DNA from: a virus
Strand: one strand, 5' to 3'
DNA: 50,030 nt
Virus record (IMG/VR): IMGVR_UViG_3300022920_000287
Location: 1-50,030 of that record
A program made the translations under genes and the position numbers. The notes under the pieces were generated by a model. It saw only the letters and a list, made by a program, of their open reading frames with translations, was not told the origin of the DNA and ran no database searches. Of this stretch, positions 1 through 7,160 are shown piece by piece (the stretch's first letter is position 1; every line of letters begins with the position of its first letter).

Positions 1-111
1 TAGATGCCAAGCACCGTTCTCTACCCAACCGTGATAAACACCATCTTCCAGTGTCACATCGCTACAGTAGAGCCAGTGGTCGTCTTCAAATAGAAATACT
101 TTGGTAGACAT
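1..111 (-). CDS. Hypothetical small acidic protein, 3' end cut off by the window edge
   Basis: The start ATG is at 111 and the frame stays open to base 1, giving 37 visible residues that begin MSTKVFLFEDDHWLYC. A strong ribosome binding site (AAGGAGG) lies just upstream. The start overlaps the stop of the 111-230 gene (TAATG), so translation is probably coupled. The visible part is acidic and rich in Trp/Tyr. No family recognised. Confidence 0.6.
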   Translation of the reverse strand, partial: MSTKVFLFEDDHWLYCSDVTLEDGVYHGWVENGAWHL

Positions 112-230
112 TAGAAGTCCTCCTTAGAGGCATTTTCAATTCGATCATACACACTAAGTCCAAAGTTTACCATAGTAGACTTGCCAGTAGCTGGCAATCC
201 AGCCATCATAGTGCAAATAGGTTTAGCCAT
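111..230 (-). CDS. 39-residue Walker A (P-loop) miniprotein
   Basis: The complete ORF begins MAKPICTMMAGLPATGKST and stops after 39 residues. It contains a textbook Walker A loop (GLPATGKST, residues 11-19) preceded by a hydrophobic strand, as at the N-terminus of polynucleotide-kinase or AAA-type P-loop proteins, but nothing after the first helix: no Walker B, lid or base-binding region. The start overlaps the end of the 223-471 gene by 8 nt, and the stop overlaps the next ATG as TAATG, so it sits in a coupled operon. It may be a degraded kinase stub or a real nucleotide-binding peptide. Its last residues (ENASKEDF) almost match those of the 471-626 gene. Confidence 0.6.
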   Translation of the reverse strand: MAKPICTMMAGLPATGKSTMVNFGLSVYDRIENASKEDF

Positions 231-471
231 GATATTTCACCTTTACAATTTCTAATGCTTTTTTGTGAGCTTCAGTTTTTGCGTCTTTAAGTTTTTGCTG
301 TAAGACGTAAGCTTTGGCTTCTTTGAGTGTTGCCATTTTCACATCGTAAGTATAATCTTTGTATTCAGTAAAATTTTCCCAGCTCCCTAAAAGCCAATAT
401 TTATATTGAACATAAAACATATGCTTACCGTCGCGGCGGGTTTCTTCACGAATTCTGTATTTTATAGCCAT
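223..471 (-). CDS. Hypothetical basic protein, 82 aa
   Basis: The ORF begins MAIKYRIREETRRDGKHM and is rich in Lys/Arg and aromatic residues. Residues 1-45 look beta-rich (FYVQYKYWLLGSWENF) and the C-terminal half looks like a charged helix (KEAKAYVLQQKLKDAKTEA). The start has an AAGGAGG site inside the preceding gene and overlaps its stop (TAATG). No family recognised; the layout matches small early phage proteins. Confidence 0.6.
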   Translation of the reverse strand: MAIKYRIREETRRDGKHMFYVQYKYWLLGSWENFTEYKDYTYDVKMATLKEAKAYVLQQKLKDAKTEAHKKALEIVKVKYHG

Positions 472-626
472 TAGAAGTCCTCCTTAGCGGCATTTTCAGT
501 CCAATCGAACTCTGGTTTGTTGCCGGCAACTCGTTGCGCCAATACACTAATACATTGATCTAATGGAAGTTGCTGTAAGGCTCTAAGAGCCTGTTCATAT
601 TTTGCTGCCTTATATAAGTCTGACAT
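471..626 (-). CDS. Hypothetical small protein, 51 aa
   Basis: The ORF begins MSDLYKAAKYEQALRALQQL and ends ENAAKEDF. It is probably helical. The end encodes the ribosome binding site of the next gene, and the same 30 bases (one mismatch) occur at the end of the 111-230 gene. The stop overlaps the following ATG. Function unknown. Confidence 0.55.
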   Translation of the reverse strand: MSDLYKAAKYEQALRALQQLPLDQCISVLAQRVAGNKPEFDWTENAAKEDF

Positions 627-673
627 TACCGAGTCCCTTCTTTAGTCTTCGTTGCGAAGTTTGTGTTTTGCAT
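626..673 (-). CDS. Possible 15-residue leader peptide
   Basis: A short frame starts at 673 (MQNTNFATKTKEGTR) and its stop overlaps the ATG of the 471-626 gene as TAATG. It contains a 5-bp hairpin (CTTCG TTG CGAAG). The overlap suggests a coupled leader, but an ORF this short can occur by chance. Confidence 0.25.
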   Translation of the reverse strand: MQNTNFATKTKEGTR

Positions 674-701
674 AATATAGCCCTCTATGCTGTGTTAACC
701 A

Positions 702-896
702 TTATTCTGGAATAGGCATCCAAGCAATGGGCCCATATACGGATTGACCATTGCCTTTGCCGCGAAGGTCAGAGATAAAATACTTTTCATCATCGTCCCA
801 GGCGGCTACAGCAACACCATCCTGTCCCTGCACTAGAACATCTACGTGCAGATACTTTTTGTAGTCAAATGTCGAAATGTCTTTCCAAGTAGTCAT
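702..896 (-). CDS. Hypothetical protein, 64 aa
   Basis: The first full gene downstream of the strong promoter at 944-972. It begins MTTWKDISTFDYKKYLHVDV, has an acidic middle (WDDDEKYF) and a Gly-rich turn (RGKGNGQSVYGP), and is probably a small beta domain. No family recognised. Confidence 0.6.
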   Translation of the reverse strand: MTTWKDISTFDYKKYLHVDVLVQGQDGVAVAAWDDDEKYFISDLRGKGNGQSVYGPIAWMPIPE

Positions 897-943
897 TGTG
901 CTGTTCCTTGTTTGCCATCTAGCTTTATTGTTTAACTGTAACT

Positions 944-972
944 ATTATATGATCACTTGCTCGTAATGTCAA
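944..972 (-). promoter_or_regulatory. Consensus sigma70-type promoter
   Basis: On the minus strand, TTGACA (967-972) is separated by exactly 17 bases from TATAAT (944-949): both boxes match consensus perfectly. It lies 48 bases upstream of the 702-896 start and probably drives the small-gene operon running left. Confidence 0.85.
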
Positions 973-994
973 GCTCTTTTTTAAGGCGGCGTTA

Positions 995-1477
995 TCACTC
1001 ATCTGTCATCTCCACAAATTTGCCATCTACAATTTTCATATATTTTGCTGGAACACTCAAGTCTCCAGCTCGTTTAAAATATGATCGGCCTCCGTCAACA
1101 GCGCAATCACCAACTTGGCGATAGTCGTGTCGATGCTGAGAATACTCCCAGCCCTCTGGACCTTCAATCATACCAAACTCAAGACCTTCGATAGGGTCGG
1201 CATTTGTAATCATTACAGTACCATCAGAAGCAAAGTGCGGATTACGATACAGACCAAAGTAGCGATTACCAAACTCTGGATGTGGCGTCTCACGATAGAA
1301 AATGTCAGCGGCATAGGTTGCGTGTTCATTAGGTGCTGATGTGCAGACATACTTTACAGTTACGCCATCTTTTTCACTATAGAGTTTTTCTACTCTTGCC
1401 GTGTCAAACAGTGGTGAGTGTTGAATATTCATTATTTGATACCTTCTGGTTTCTGTTTCGCCGATTTTAACTTTCAT
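995..1477 (-). CDS. Hypothetical protein, 160 aa
   Basis: A longer reading frame from a GTG at 1501 exists, but the ATG at 1477 (MKVKIGETETRRYQIMNI) follows a GGAAG site and leaves a 2-base gap to the upstream stop, so I prefer it. The protein is mixed alpha/beta with many aromatic and charged residues. No motif recognised. Confidence 0.6.
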   Translation of the reverse strand: MKVKIGETETRRYQIMNIQHSPLFDTARVEKLYSEKDGVTVKYVCTSAPNEHATYAADIFYRETPHPEFGNRYFGLYRNPHFASDGTVMITNADPIEGLEFGMIEGPEGWEYSQHRHDYRQVGDCAVDGGRSYFKRAGDLSVPAKYMKIVDGKFVEMTDE

Positions 1478-1479
1478 AT

Positions 1480-1767
1480 CTATCTTCCATGATATTGCCA
1501 CATTACTCCATTACACTTAGCATGAACTGCGCCTTCTGTCAAGTCATTGTCATGATTATGTTGTAAGTGTATTGGGTTTTTTAAGAATCCTGGAGGGAAC
1601 AATTTTAAATTGATATCCATCTTTTGCATTTGCGGGTGTGGATCACCTTCCAAAGGAGAAAAGCACCAGTAGCACAATCCTTTTTGTTCACGTACATATT
1701 GTTCACGAACTTCTCGACGTTGCTTGGCTGATGCTTTGCTATAATAAACTGGTAGTTTGTAGTCCAT
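1480..1767 (-). CDS. HNH-type endonuclease, small phage family
   Basis: 95 residues. A CYWC zinc pair (about residues 32-35) is followed by a long loop, then HLQHNHD and a final GAVHAKCN, the order seen in small HNH / endonuclease VII-like phage nucleases. The start overlaps the upstream stop (TAATG). Such proteins nick or cut DNA and occur as free-standing or homing nucleases in T4-like phages; which applies here cannot be told. Confidence 0.75.
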   Translation of the reverse strand: MDYKLPVYYSKASAKQRREVREQYVREQKGLCYWCFSPLEGDPHPQMQKMDINLKLFPPGFLKNPIHLQHNHDNDLTEGAVHAKCNGVMWQYHGR

Positions 1768-2039
1768 TAGACAAGTACTGGTGTTACATTCGTTACACTA
1801 TCCCAACGGAAACTGCGCCATGCAGATTTGTCTACATCCCATACAACTTGTGCATCTTCGTTAATTGCACGTACTTTTTTCTGTGTTAGAGGGTCTTCTT
1901 TTTTTGCTGGTGGCAATGCACTTTCTTGTAGTGTGCAAATCATAATACGGCTTGAACCATCTTTTTTAGTAAACGTTACTTCTACATTCTGTGTAGGCAA
2001 TAACTCAAGTGCTTGCGTTTTAAATGTATCAGATGACAT
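1767..2039 (-). CDS. DUF2693-like phage protein
   Basis: The ATG at 2039 (MSSDTFKTQALELL) is preferred over an in-frame start further upstream because a GGGAGG site sits 6 bases before it. Features resembling the DUF2693 family are VEVTFTKKDGSSR, then CTLQESALPP and a terminal VVWDVDKSAWRSFRWDSV. Members are small SH3-like phage proteins of unknown role. The end overlaps the next ATG. Confidence 0.6.
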   Translation of the reverse strand: MSSDTFKTQALELLPTQNVEVTFTKKDGSSRIMICTLQESALPPAKKEDPLTQKKVRAINEDAQVVWDVDKSAWRSFRWDSVTNVTPVLV

Positions 2040-2298
2040 GTCCTGCCTCCCTAATACGAGCTTTCCACGCACCGCCAGTTTGTTGCTCTTTGAGTTGTAG
2101 TTTGCACCACTCTATAGTAGGCGCCTTAACATGTGGTTCAATTGAAGGGTTTTTATCAAGTGATTCAATCAAATGTGAAATTTGATTTGATGATAGTCCA
2201 TTGAGTGTCATAGTTTGTTCCTCTGCAATTTCTGGTGTATTTAAATGATCAAAAACTGCTGCCAGTTTTTTACTTTTTTTCGAGTTTCCTGTAGCCAT
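2029..2298 (-). CDS. Hypothetical protein, 89 aa
   Basis: Begins MATGNSKKSKKLAAVFDHL with a basic N-terminus, then largely helical; ends GGAWKARIREAGHVI. An AGGAGG-like site lies upstream and the 3' end overlaps the next gene by 11 bases. Co-transcribed with the RNase H gene just upstream. No family recognised. Confidence 0.6.
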   Translation of the reverse strand: MATGNSKKSKKLAAVFDHLNTPEIAEEQTMTLNGLSSNQISHLIESLDKNPSIEPHVKAPTIEWCKLQLKEQQTGGAWKARIREAGHVI

Positions 2299-2303
2299 AA
2301 GTT

Positions 2304-3290
2304 TTACCTCCCATATGCGCTGTTAAGATATGTTGCATGGTCATTAGCTGCGTTACCAATACGATCCATACCATGCCTGCCACAAAAACGCATAAAGTGT
2401 ATGCCTACTTGCGACTTAGGGTCTTTCTGTACTTGTTCAACAATAGCACTATCAAGTGCTTCCTTAACATAGGAAGGCTGTGCTGTTAAGTCAATAAGAT
2501 GTACGTTACGCTGATAGTCTTCTAATACACGATGCTCTACACCTTCATGGTCAACCCAACGCTGTAGCATAAAGTTATTCCAATTAAAGCCTTTGTCGTT
2601 CTTGTCTGCATAGGCTTCCATCATACCAATCTTGTTCTTAGTACCCTTCTTACGAGCACCAGGAAAGGCACTAAACACATTGTCAGCACTGTCACCACGT
2701 ATACACTTCTCAAACAACACCCACTGCGGGTCACCAATTACCTTAGGCTCTTTAGTCTTCTTATCCATAACAACCTTACCACGATCATTAAAGATGCCGT
2801 TATCAGTCATTAGCTGTCCAGTAATACCATTGTACTGATTAACATTAGGACCAATCAACTGATAGAAGTCACTGTCACTACTTACAATGCAATGCTTGTC
2901 ATTAGGATGATTCTGTATCCAACGTGCAATAAAGTCATCTGCTTCACACTGCTTATTCTGCAATACTGTAACATTAGTACGCTCACGCATAAAGTCTTGG
3001 AATTCATCAAATGCATCCCAAAACTGCTGATCTTCAGCCTGCTCTTTATCTGTCTTTGCTTGTGCTGCTACTTTACGATTCTTCTTGTATGGTTCATAGA
3101 AGTCTTTACGCCAGCTACGTCCTTCTAAACATACAACAACATGAGATCCATTTTGCTCACGCCATACTTTGTTAATGCTACTAAACATAATGTGATATGC
3201 CATGCTAATCTTAGTGTCCATGTCATCGCCACGTACAACGTGTCGAGCTCGCATAAACATGTTAGCTGCATCTACTAAAATATAAGTCAT
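2304..3290 (-). CDS. rnh: T4-type RNase H / 5'-3' exonuclease (FEN family)
   Basis: 328 residues. The PIN/FEN fold signature is clear: an acidic start (ILVDAANMFMRAR), EADDFIARWI in the middle, SSDSDFYQLI, then CIRGDSADNVFSAFPG, which matches the metal-binding loop and helix-hairpin-helix region of T4 RNase H. In T4 this enzyme removes RNA primers and trims 5' flaps on the lagging strand. It fits with the sliding clamp at 29 kb and is one of the two best markers that this is a phage replication region. A strong promoter lies at 3324-3352. Confidence 0.88.
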   Translation of the reverse strand: MTYILVDAANMFMRARHVVRGDDMDTKISMAYHIMFSSINKVWREQNGSHVVVCLEGRSWRKDFYEPYKKNRKVAAQAKTDKEQAEDQQFWDAFDEFQDFMRERTNVTVLQNKQCEADDFIARWIQNHPNDKHCIVSSDSDFYQLIGPNVNQYNGITGQLMTDNGIFNDRGKVVMDKKTKEPKVIGDPQWVLFEKCIRGDSADNVFSAFPGARKKGTKNKIGMMEAYADKNDKGFNWNNFMLQRWVDHEGVEHRVLEDYQRNVHLIDLTAQPSYVKEALDSAIVEQVQKDPKSQVGIHFMRFCGRHGMDRIGNAANDHATYLNSAYGR

Positions 3291-3323
3291 ATAGAGTATT
3301 ACCTTTGTGTTTGTCTAGTATAT

Positions 3324-3352
3324 ACGATAGCATATATAGAAACAGTTGTCAA
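3324..3352 (-). promoter_or_regulatory. Sigma70-type promoter for the RNase H gene
   Basis: TTGACA (3347-3352), 17-base spacer, TATCGT (3324-3329) on the minus strand, 34 bases before the RNase H start. Confidence 0.7.
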
Positions 3353-3355
3353 TGG

Positions 3356-3634
3356 TTAAAATTCATCTTGTTCAGTGATGCCACGGCATAGTTGTGTAAA
3401 CCATCCGTCTACCACTTCTTCTTCATCCATACCAGTAAACCCAGCATCACGTAGTTGGTTTATAAAGTGTTTGTTCCATTCAAGTTCAAAATATCCGTCT
3501 CCTGGATTATTTTTATCAATGTTAACATTGACTACTTTAATAAATGGCTCACCACGTGCGGTTGCTTTTTCTTTATCGCTCATTATCTCCTTGCGATTTT
3601 TACTCTTAAAGAGGCTTTTTAGTTTTTTAATCAT
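3356..3634 (-). CDS. Conserved T4-like phage protein of unknown function
   Basis: 92 residues from ATG 3634, 3 bases after the metK stop. An alternative ATG at 3583 (MSDKEKATARGEPF) has an AAGGAG site but very short spacing. The body (GYFELEWNKHFINQL, then DEEEVVDGWFTQLCRG) recalls small uncharacterised proteins of T4-like phages that often have a basic, hydrophobic N-terminal extension, so the longer start is plausible. Confidence 0.6.
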   Translation of the reverse strand: MIKKLKSLFKSKNRKEIMSDKEKATARGEPFIKVVNVNIDKNNPGDGYFELEWNKHFINQLRDAGFTGMDEEEVVDGWFTQLCRGITEQDEF

Positions 3635-3637
3635 AAA

Positions 3638-4741
3638 TTACCATCCAATCTTTTCCCACGGTACATCTTTGTCACCAAAGTGTCCGTATGTGCAATTCTT
3701 ACTATAATCATAATACTTGAACATATCAAATCTGTCAATGATTCCTTTTGGTGACAGGTCAATGTTGTCCTTAATAAACTTTTCAATACTCTTGCTATAT
3801 CCATTTGAGTCGATATAGATACTTGTAGGTTGCTTTACACCAATAGCATAGCTCAACTGAATGTTACACCAGTCTGCCATTTCATCTGCTACCACATTTT
3901 TAGCGAGCCAGCGAGCCATGTATGCTGCTGACCTATCAACTTTTGTAGGATCTTTGCCACTAAAAGCACCTCCGCCATGAGGAGCAAATCCGCCATAAGT
4001 ATCCACGATAATTTTACGCCCAGTAACACCAGCATCACCGTCGGGCCCGCCAATAACAAAGTTACCAGTAGGATTAAGGTGCCATACAGTTTTATCATCA
4101 ATTAAATCTCCTAATACGTTAACGGCAGACTGTTTGCACAATTCACGTGCCAGTTCTACATTGCCTTCTGTGTGTTGTGTACTAATTACAACTTGGTCAA
4201 TACGTTGTACTTTGCCACCTTCATATTGTACACTTACTTGTGACTTGGCATCTGGTCCAAGAATGTTTGTAATTGCACGTTCTTTATTCAAATCTTTTAA
4301 AACTTCATGTGCATAGTAAATTGGTGCTGGTAGATATGCATCGTTGTCATTACATGCATAACCAAACATAATACCCTGGTCACCTGCACCAAAGTCGTCT
4401 GTGCCTAGTGCAATGTCTGCACTCTGGCTGTGTAATTTGTTGTTAATAGTCTGGTTGTTAATAGTTAACTTCTCCCAGTGAAATCCATCTTGTTCGTAAC
4501 CAATCTCTTTAACCTTGTTACGGATAATTTGTTCAACTTCTTCCGTAGTTACGTTAAAGTTTTTTACTTCGCCCGCCAATGTTACGTGATTGGTAGTTAC
4601 AAGTGTTTCAACAGCAACACGAGTCGTTTCGTCGCCTGCTTTGAACCCGGCATCAACTAGAGCATCTGAAATTTGGTCTGCAACCTTATCTGGATGTCCT
4701 GCGCTAACACTTTCGCTCGTAAAAATATAGTTCTGATTCAT
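3638..4741 (-). CDS. metK: S-adenosylmethionine synthetase
   Basis: Makes SAM from methionine and ATP. The 367 residues are close to bacterial MetK length. Diagnostic motifs are SVSAGHPDKVADQISDA at the N-terminus, GDQGIMFGYA (the ATP-binding signature) near residue 120, and HGGGAFSGKDPTKVDRSAAY near 240. It appears complete. It overlaps the sufE-like gene by 4 bases, and a DNA methyltransferase follows upstream in the same operon; with three radical SAM enzymes and several methyltransferases in the window, its likely job is to keep SAM available during infection. Confidence 0.95.
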   Translation of the reverse strand: MNQNYIFTSESVSAGHPDKVADQISDALVDAGFKAGDETTRVAVETLVTTNHVTLAGEVKNFNVTTEEVEQIIRNKVKEIGYEQDGFHWEKLTINNQTINNKLHSQSADIALGTDDFGAGDQGIMFGYACNDNDAYLPAPIYYAHEVLKDLNKERAITNILGPDAKSQVSVQYEGGKVQRIDQVVISTQHTEGNVELARELCKQSAVNVLGDLIDDKTVWHLNPTGNFVIGGPDGDAGVTGRKIIVDTYGGFAPHGGGAFSGKDPTKVDRSAAYMARWLAKNVVADEMADWCNIQLSYAIGVKQPTSIYIDSNGYSKSIEKFIKDNIDLSPKGIIDRFDMFKYYDYSKNCTYGHFGDKDVPWEKIGW

Positions 4742-5136
4742 AATTTGTTTACCTTATCAATAATAGTTTGTATTAAACTGCCAAGTCCATTACGCCTCTG
4801 CGCTGTTAACAGTTCTTTGATTCCTAGGACTTCTAAGTCCGTTGCTTGGATTGCTTTTGCTTCTTGTAGTGGTATGTCGTCAAAGCAATCACATATAATA
4901 TGTGTAATACCTTTAGTTATCATAGCATCGCTATCATATTGTACTGTTACTTGATTATCGTTACATTGTACACCTACCCAAATTTGACTCATACATCCGT
5001 CAATTTTATTGTAGTCTGTTTTTAACACTTCTGGTAACGTAGTTGGTATTTTAGCTAAGTCAATTAGATGTACTAGCCGGCCATCGTCGTCCAAGAACTC
5101 TAATTCCTCTGCCCAGTTATTTATCTTAGTATTCAT
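4738..5136 (-). CDS. sufE: SufE-like cysteine-desulfurase sulfur acceptor
   Basis: 132 residues. SufE takes persulfide sulfur from the SufS desulfurase and passes it to the SUF iron-sulfur scaffold. The active cysteine is in DGCMSQIWV (Cys48; Cys51 in E. coli SufE), followed by QVTVQYDSDA and a GITHII helix as in SufE. Length matches. It sits between metK and a methyltransferase, near three radical SAM enzymes, which need both SAM and 4Fe-4S clusters. No SufS is present, so it would work with the host machinery. Confidence 0.85.
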   Translation of the reverse strand: MNTKINNWAEELEFLDDDGRLVHLIDLAKIPTTLPEVLKTDYNKIDGCMSQIWVGVQCNDNQVTVQYDSDAMITKGITHIICDCFDDIPLQEAKAIQATDLEVLGIKELLTAQRRNGLGSLIQTIIDKVNKL

Positions 5137-6245
5137 TTCTTTTCAAAGACATAAACGCCTTCCCATTTTTCTCGACCAGCTAACTTATCATTGCCTGCAC
5201 CTGGTCGTGTGTTAAGCATCATTTTGATTGTTTTCGTATGCTTGAAGCCCACTTTATCAGCCGTTGCAATCCAGTCTTCCACAACATTGAATTCCTTGTT
5301 TCCATAGCTTTTATAGTCAGCAATGTTCGTAGCAAATATTCCTTCATCATTTAGTCCCTTGTGTATGTTCTTCATTGTTGGAGCAACATACCCTTCGAAC
5401 CATTCGTCTAATGTAGTGTAATTAACCATGCATTGTGTAGGCTCATCACTATACTTTTCTAAGTTAAAGTATGGCGGGCTACTAAATGCAAGATCAATAT
5501 CTTCGCTTTGATAGTCTTCACTTACGCTTTGTATAATTTCACTGTCACTGTTTAGGAAAGTGTTCATATAATTTAAGTAGTTAAATGTTTCAGTATTAGG
5601 GTCGGTGCCCACATAGGTGTATCCCATGTTACTACTACTTATACCTAATAATCTACCACCATATCCACAACTGTAATCATATACTCTGCCCCACATAACA
5701 GGACACAAATGCTCTACAATAGCACGAGCGTTCTGTGCTTTGAAGTTAGTAACATTCTCACCTGTAACTAGCTCTAATGCTCTGCGCATTGCTGTAGGAT
5801 ATACTAGTTTGTTTCCTTCTCTAAACTCAAAGCAAATACGTATTGCACGTTTGAGTTTCTTCTCATCATTAAATCTATCTCTTAACGAATTAGATCCACG
5901 GCCTTTGGGCTCTGCGGTTTGCATATTGGTAAAGATAAATCTGTTAAGGGTTTGCCCTGCGTTGTTACCCAATCCGAGCTTTCCATTCTGCACTCCGTTA
6001 TAGGACTTGGCTCTAAAGGATTTAATGGTTTGGCGGATTCCTTGCTCAGTGAAATATGTAATAGGAACAATGCCGCGATTACGATAAAGCTCGTAAACCC
6101 GCTCAATAGTACCAGCAGGGTCAGCATCGTAAACGTCCTTATTGAACTTGTCAAACTCCGTATACAAATCTTCGTACCCAGTAAATTCGTCGCTGAATAT
6201 ATGTTCATCTTTTATTCCCCAAAATTTGTATATATCGTTTATCAT
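5133..6245 (-). CDS. DNA methyltransferase with SPPY motif (N4-C/N6-A type)
   Basis: 370 residues. A SAM-binding motif I (VYDYSCGYGGRLLG, about 189-201) precedes a catalytic motif IV (DLAFSSPPYF, SPPY at 256-259), the amino-methyltransferase signature. The 180-residue N-terminal part has no motif I recognise and may hold target recognition. The end runs LAGREKWEGVYVFEKK. It overlaps sufE by 4 bases, so SAM supply and use are in one operon. A protective phage DNA methylase is likely; target sequence unknown. Confidence 0.8.
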   Translation of the reverse strand: MINDIYKFWGIKDEHIFSDEFTGYEDLYTEFDKFNKDVYDADPAGTIERVYELYRNRGIVPITYFTEQGIRQTIKSFRAKSYNGVQNGKLGLGNNAGQTLNRFIFTNMQTAEPKGRGSNSLRDRFNDEKKLKRAIRICFEFREGNKLVYPTAMRRALELVTGENVTNFKAQNARAIVEHLCPVMWGRVYDYSCGYGGRLLGISSSNMGYTYVGTDPNTETFNYLNYMNTFLNSDSEIIQSVSEDYQSEDIDLAFSSPPYFNLEKYSDEPTQCMVNYTTLDEWFEGYVAPTMKNIHKGLNDEGIFATNIADYKSYGNKEFNVVEDWIATADKVGFKHTKTIKMMLNTRPGAGNDKLAGREKWEGVYVFEKK

Positions 6246-6910
6246 AAATTATTTCCATTGAACTTGCAAATAGGTTTCATATCTTCACTATACATGATTA
6301 GATCCTGAAATTCATTTTGTCCAATGAATATTTTCTCACCTGGATTGATGTTTCCAAAATAATAGATGTCACTTATCCTCTTAAAGAATCCATGCTTATC
6401 CATATAGCGGTATGCAAATGTGATGTAATTAGCACAATACAAAATACCTGCACTATTGAAGTCTACCAAGTAACTTGTCTCATATTGTTCTAATGCGTCT
6501 ACTGTATTAATTCCAAGCTTTTGTTTTCTGTGGTTGTCCCAAAAAACATCACGCTTTCCTCCAGTTTTATCTACACGTAATACTTTGTGATCTTCTACGT
6601 GGATGCCAACTGTGTACATCTTAATTGTGCTGTTTTTAAACGTATGTGTACTACAGAAGATATAATCATCTATCTGTTTTCCAGTCGTAGTCATTACAAA
6701 CTGGTCATCTTCATTTATAGTATCGTTTAGTTGAATGTCAGTATAAAGAAAGCTATTGTATACACGTTTGCCATCAACAAATAATTTACTAGGGTTATCG
6801 TTTTGTATACGCCAATGGGCATCACCAGTTAACTTAACAAAATGATTTAAGTTTAGTTCCTTGTTTGCCAATAAGTGTGGCATGCCTATAGTAATGTCTG
6901 TATAATACAT
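6242..6910 (-). CDS. LnmK / Pnap_2097-like double hot-dog acyltransferase-decarboxylase
   Basis: 222 residues from ATG 6910, whose TAATG overlap with the preceding gene makes it a better start than the in-frame TTG at 6943. The N-terminus carries IGMPHLL and, about 20 residues on, KLTGDAHWRI, the GMPHL...GxxHW pattern of the LnmK/Pnap_2097 family. In leinamycin biosynthesis LnmK loads and decarboxylates methylmalonyl units on an acyl carrier protein. An ACP gene lies 3 kb away in the same block. The family call rests on motif memory; the substrate is unknown. Confidence 0.55.
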   Translation of the reverse strand: MYYTDITIGMPHLLANKELNLNHFVKLTGDAHWRIQNDNPSKLFVDGKRVYNSFLYTDIQLNDTINEDDQFVMTTTGKQIDDYIFCSTHTFKNSTIKMYTVGIHVEDHKVLRVDKTGGKRDVFWDNHRKQKLGINTVDALEQYETSYLVDFNSAGILYCANYITFAYRYMDKHGFFKRISDIYYFGNINPGEKIFIGQNEFQDLIMYSEDMKPICKFNGNNL

Positions 6911-7074
6911 TATAAGATCCATAAAAATATTAGTGCGAGCCAAATCAATGGCATCAATCCACTAAGTAAACCGCCGCCTATTAGACCTTTGGACTTGGCA
7001 CAAGAATAACAGTATCGATACTTTGTTGGAGTTTGATTACTACAAAAAAGTGCATAGCATGGCTTCTTACTCAT
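6910..7074 (-). CDS. 54-residue zinc-ribbon plus single membrane helix
   Basis: Begins MSKKPCYALFCSNQ, with paired cysteines (C6, C11 and C22, C25 in YCYSCA) like a small zinc ribbon, followed by a hydrophobic stretch (residues 30-54) that would span a membrane. Both ends are coupled: the start overlaps the stop of the 7074-7160 ORF and the stop overlaps the next ATG, each as TAATG. It may be a membrane anchor or redox protein. No family known. Confidence 0.5.
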   Translation of the reverse strand: MSKKPCYALFCSNQTPTKYRYCYSCAKSKGLIGGGLLSGLMPLIWLALIFLWIL

Positions 7075-7160
7075 TACAAATTCTTTCTTATTTTTTCATA
7101 ATTAATTGGTGCTTCCATTGCCCTACGTAGCTGTTCATTTTCTTTAAGTCCCCCAGGCAT
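7074..7160 (-). CDS. Possible 28-residue peptide overlapping the queE end
   Basis: Starts MPGGLKENEQLRRAMEAPIN inside the last codons of queE and stops as TAATG with the next gene. It fills the only gap between these genes and would keep ribosomes moving. It is helical and charged. Evidence is positional only. Confidence 0.35.
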   Translation of the reverse strand: MPGGLKENEQLRRAMEAPINYEKIRKNL

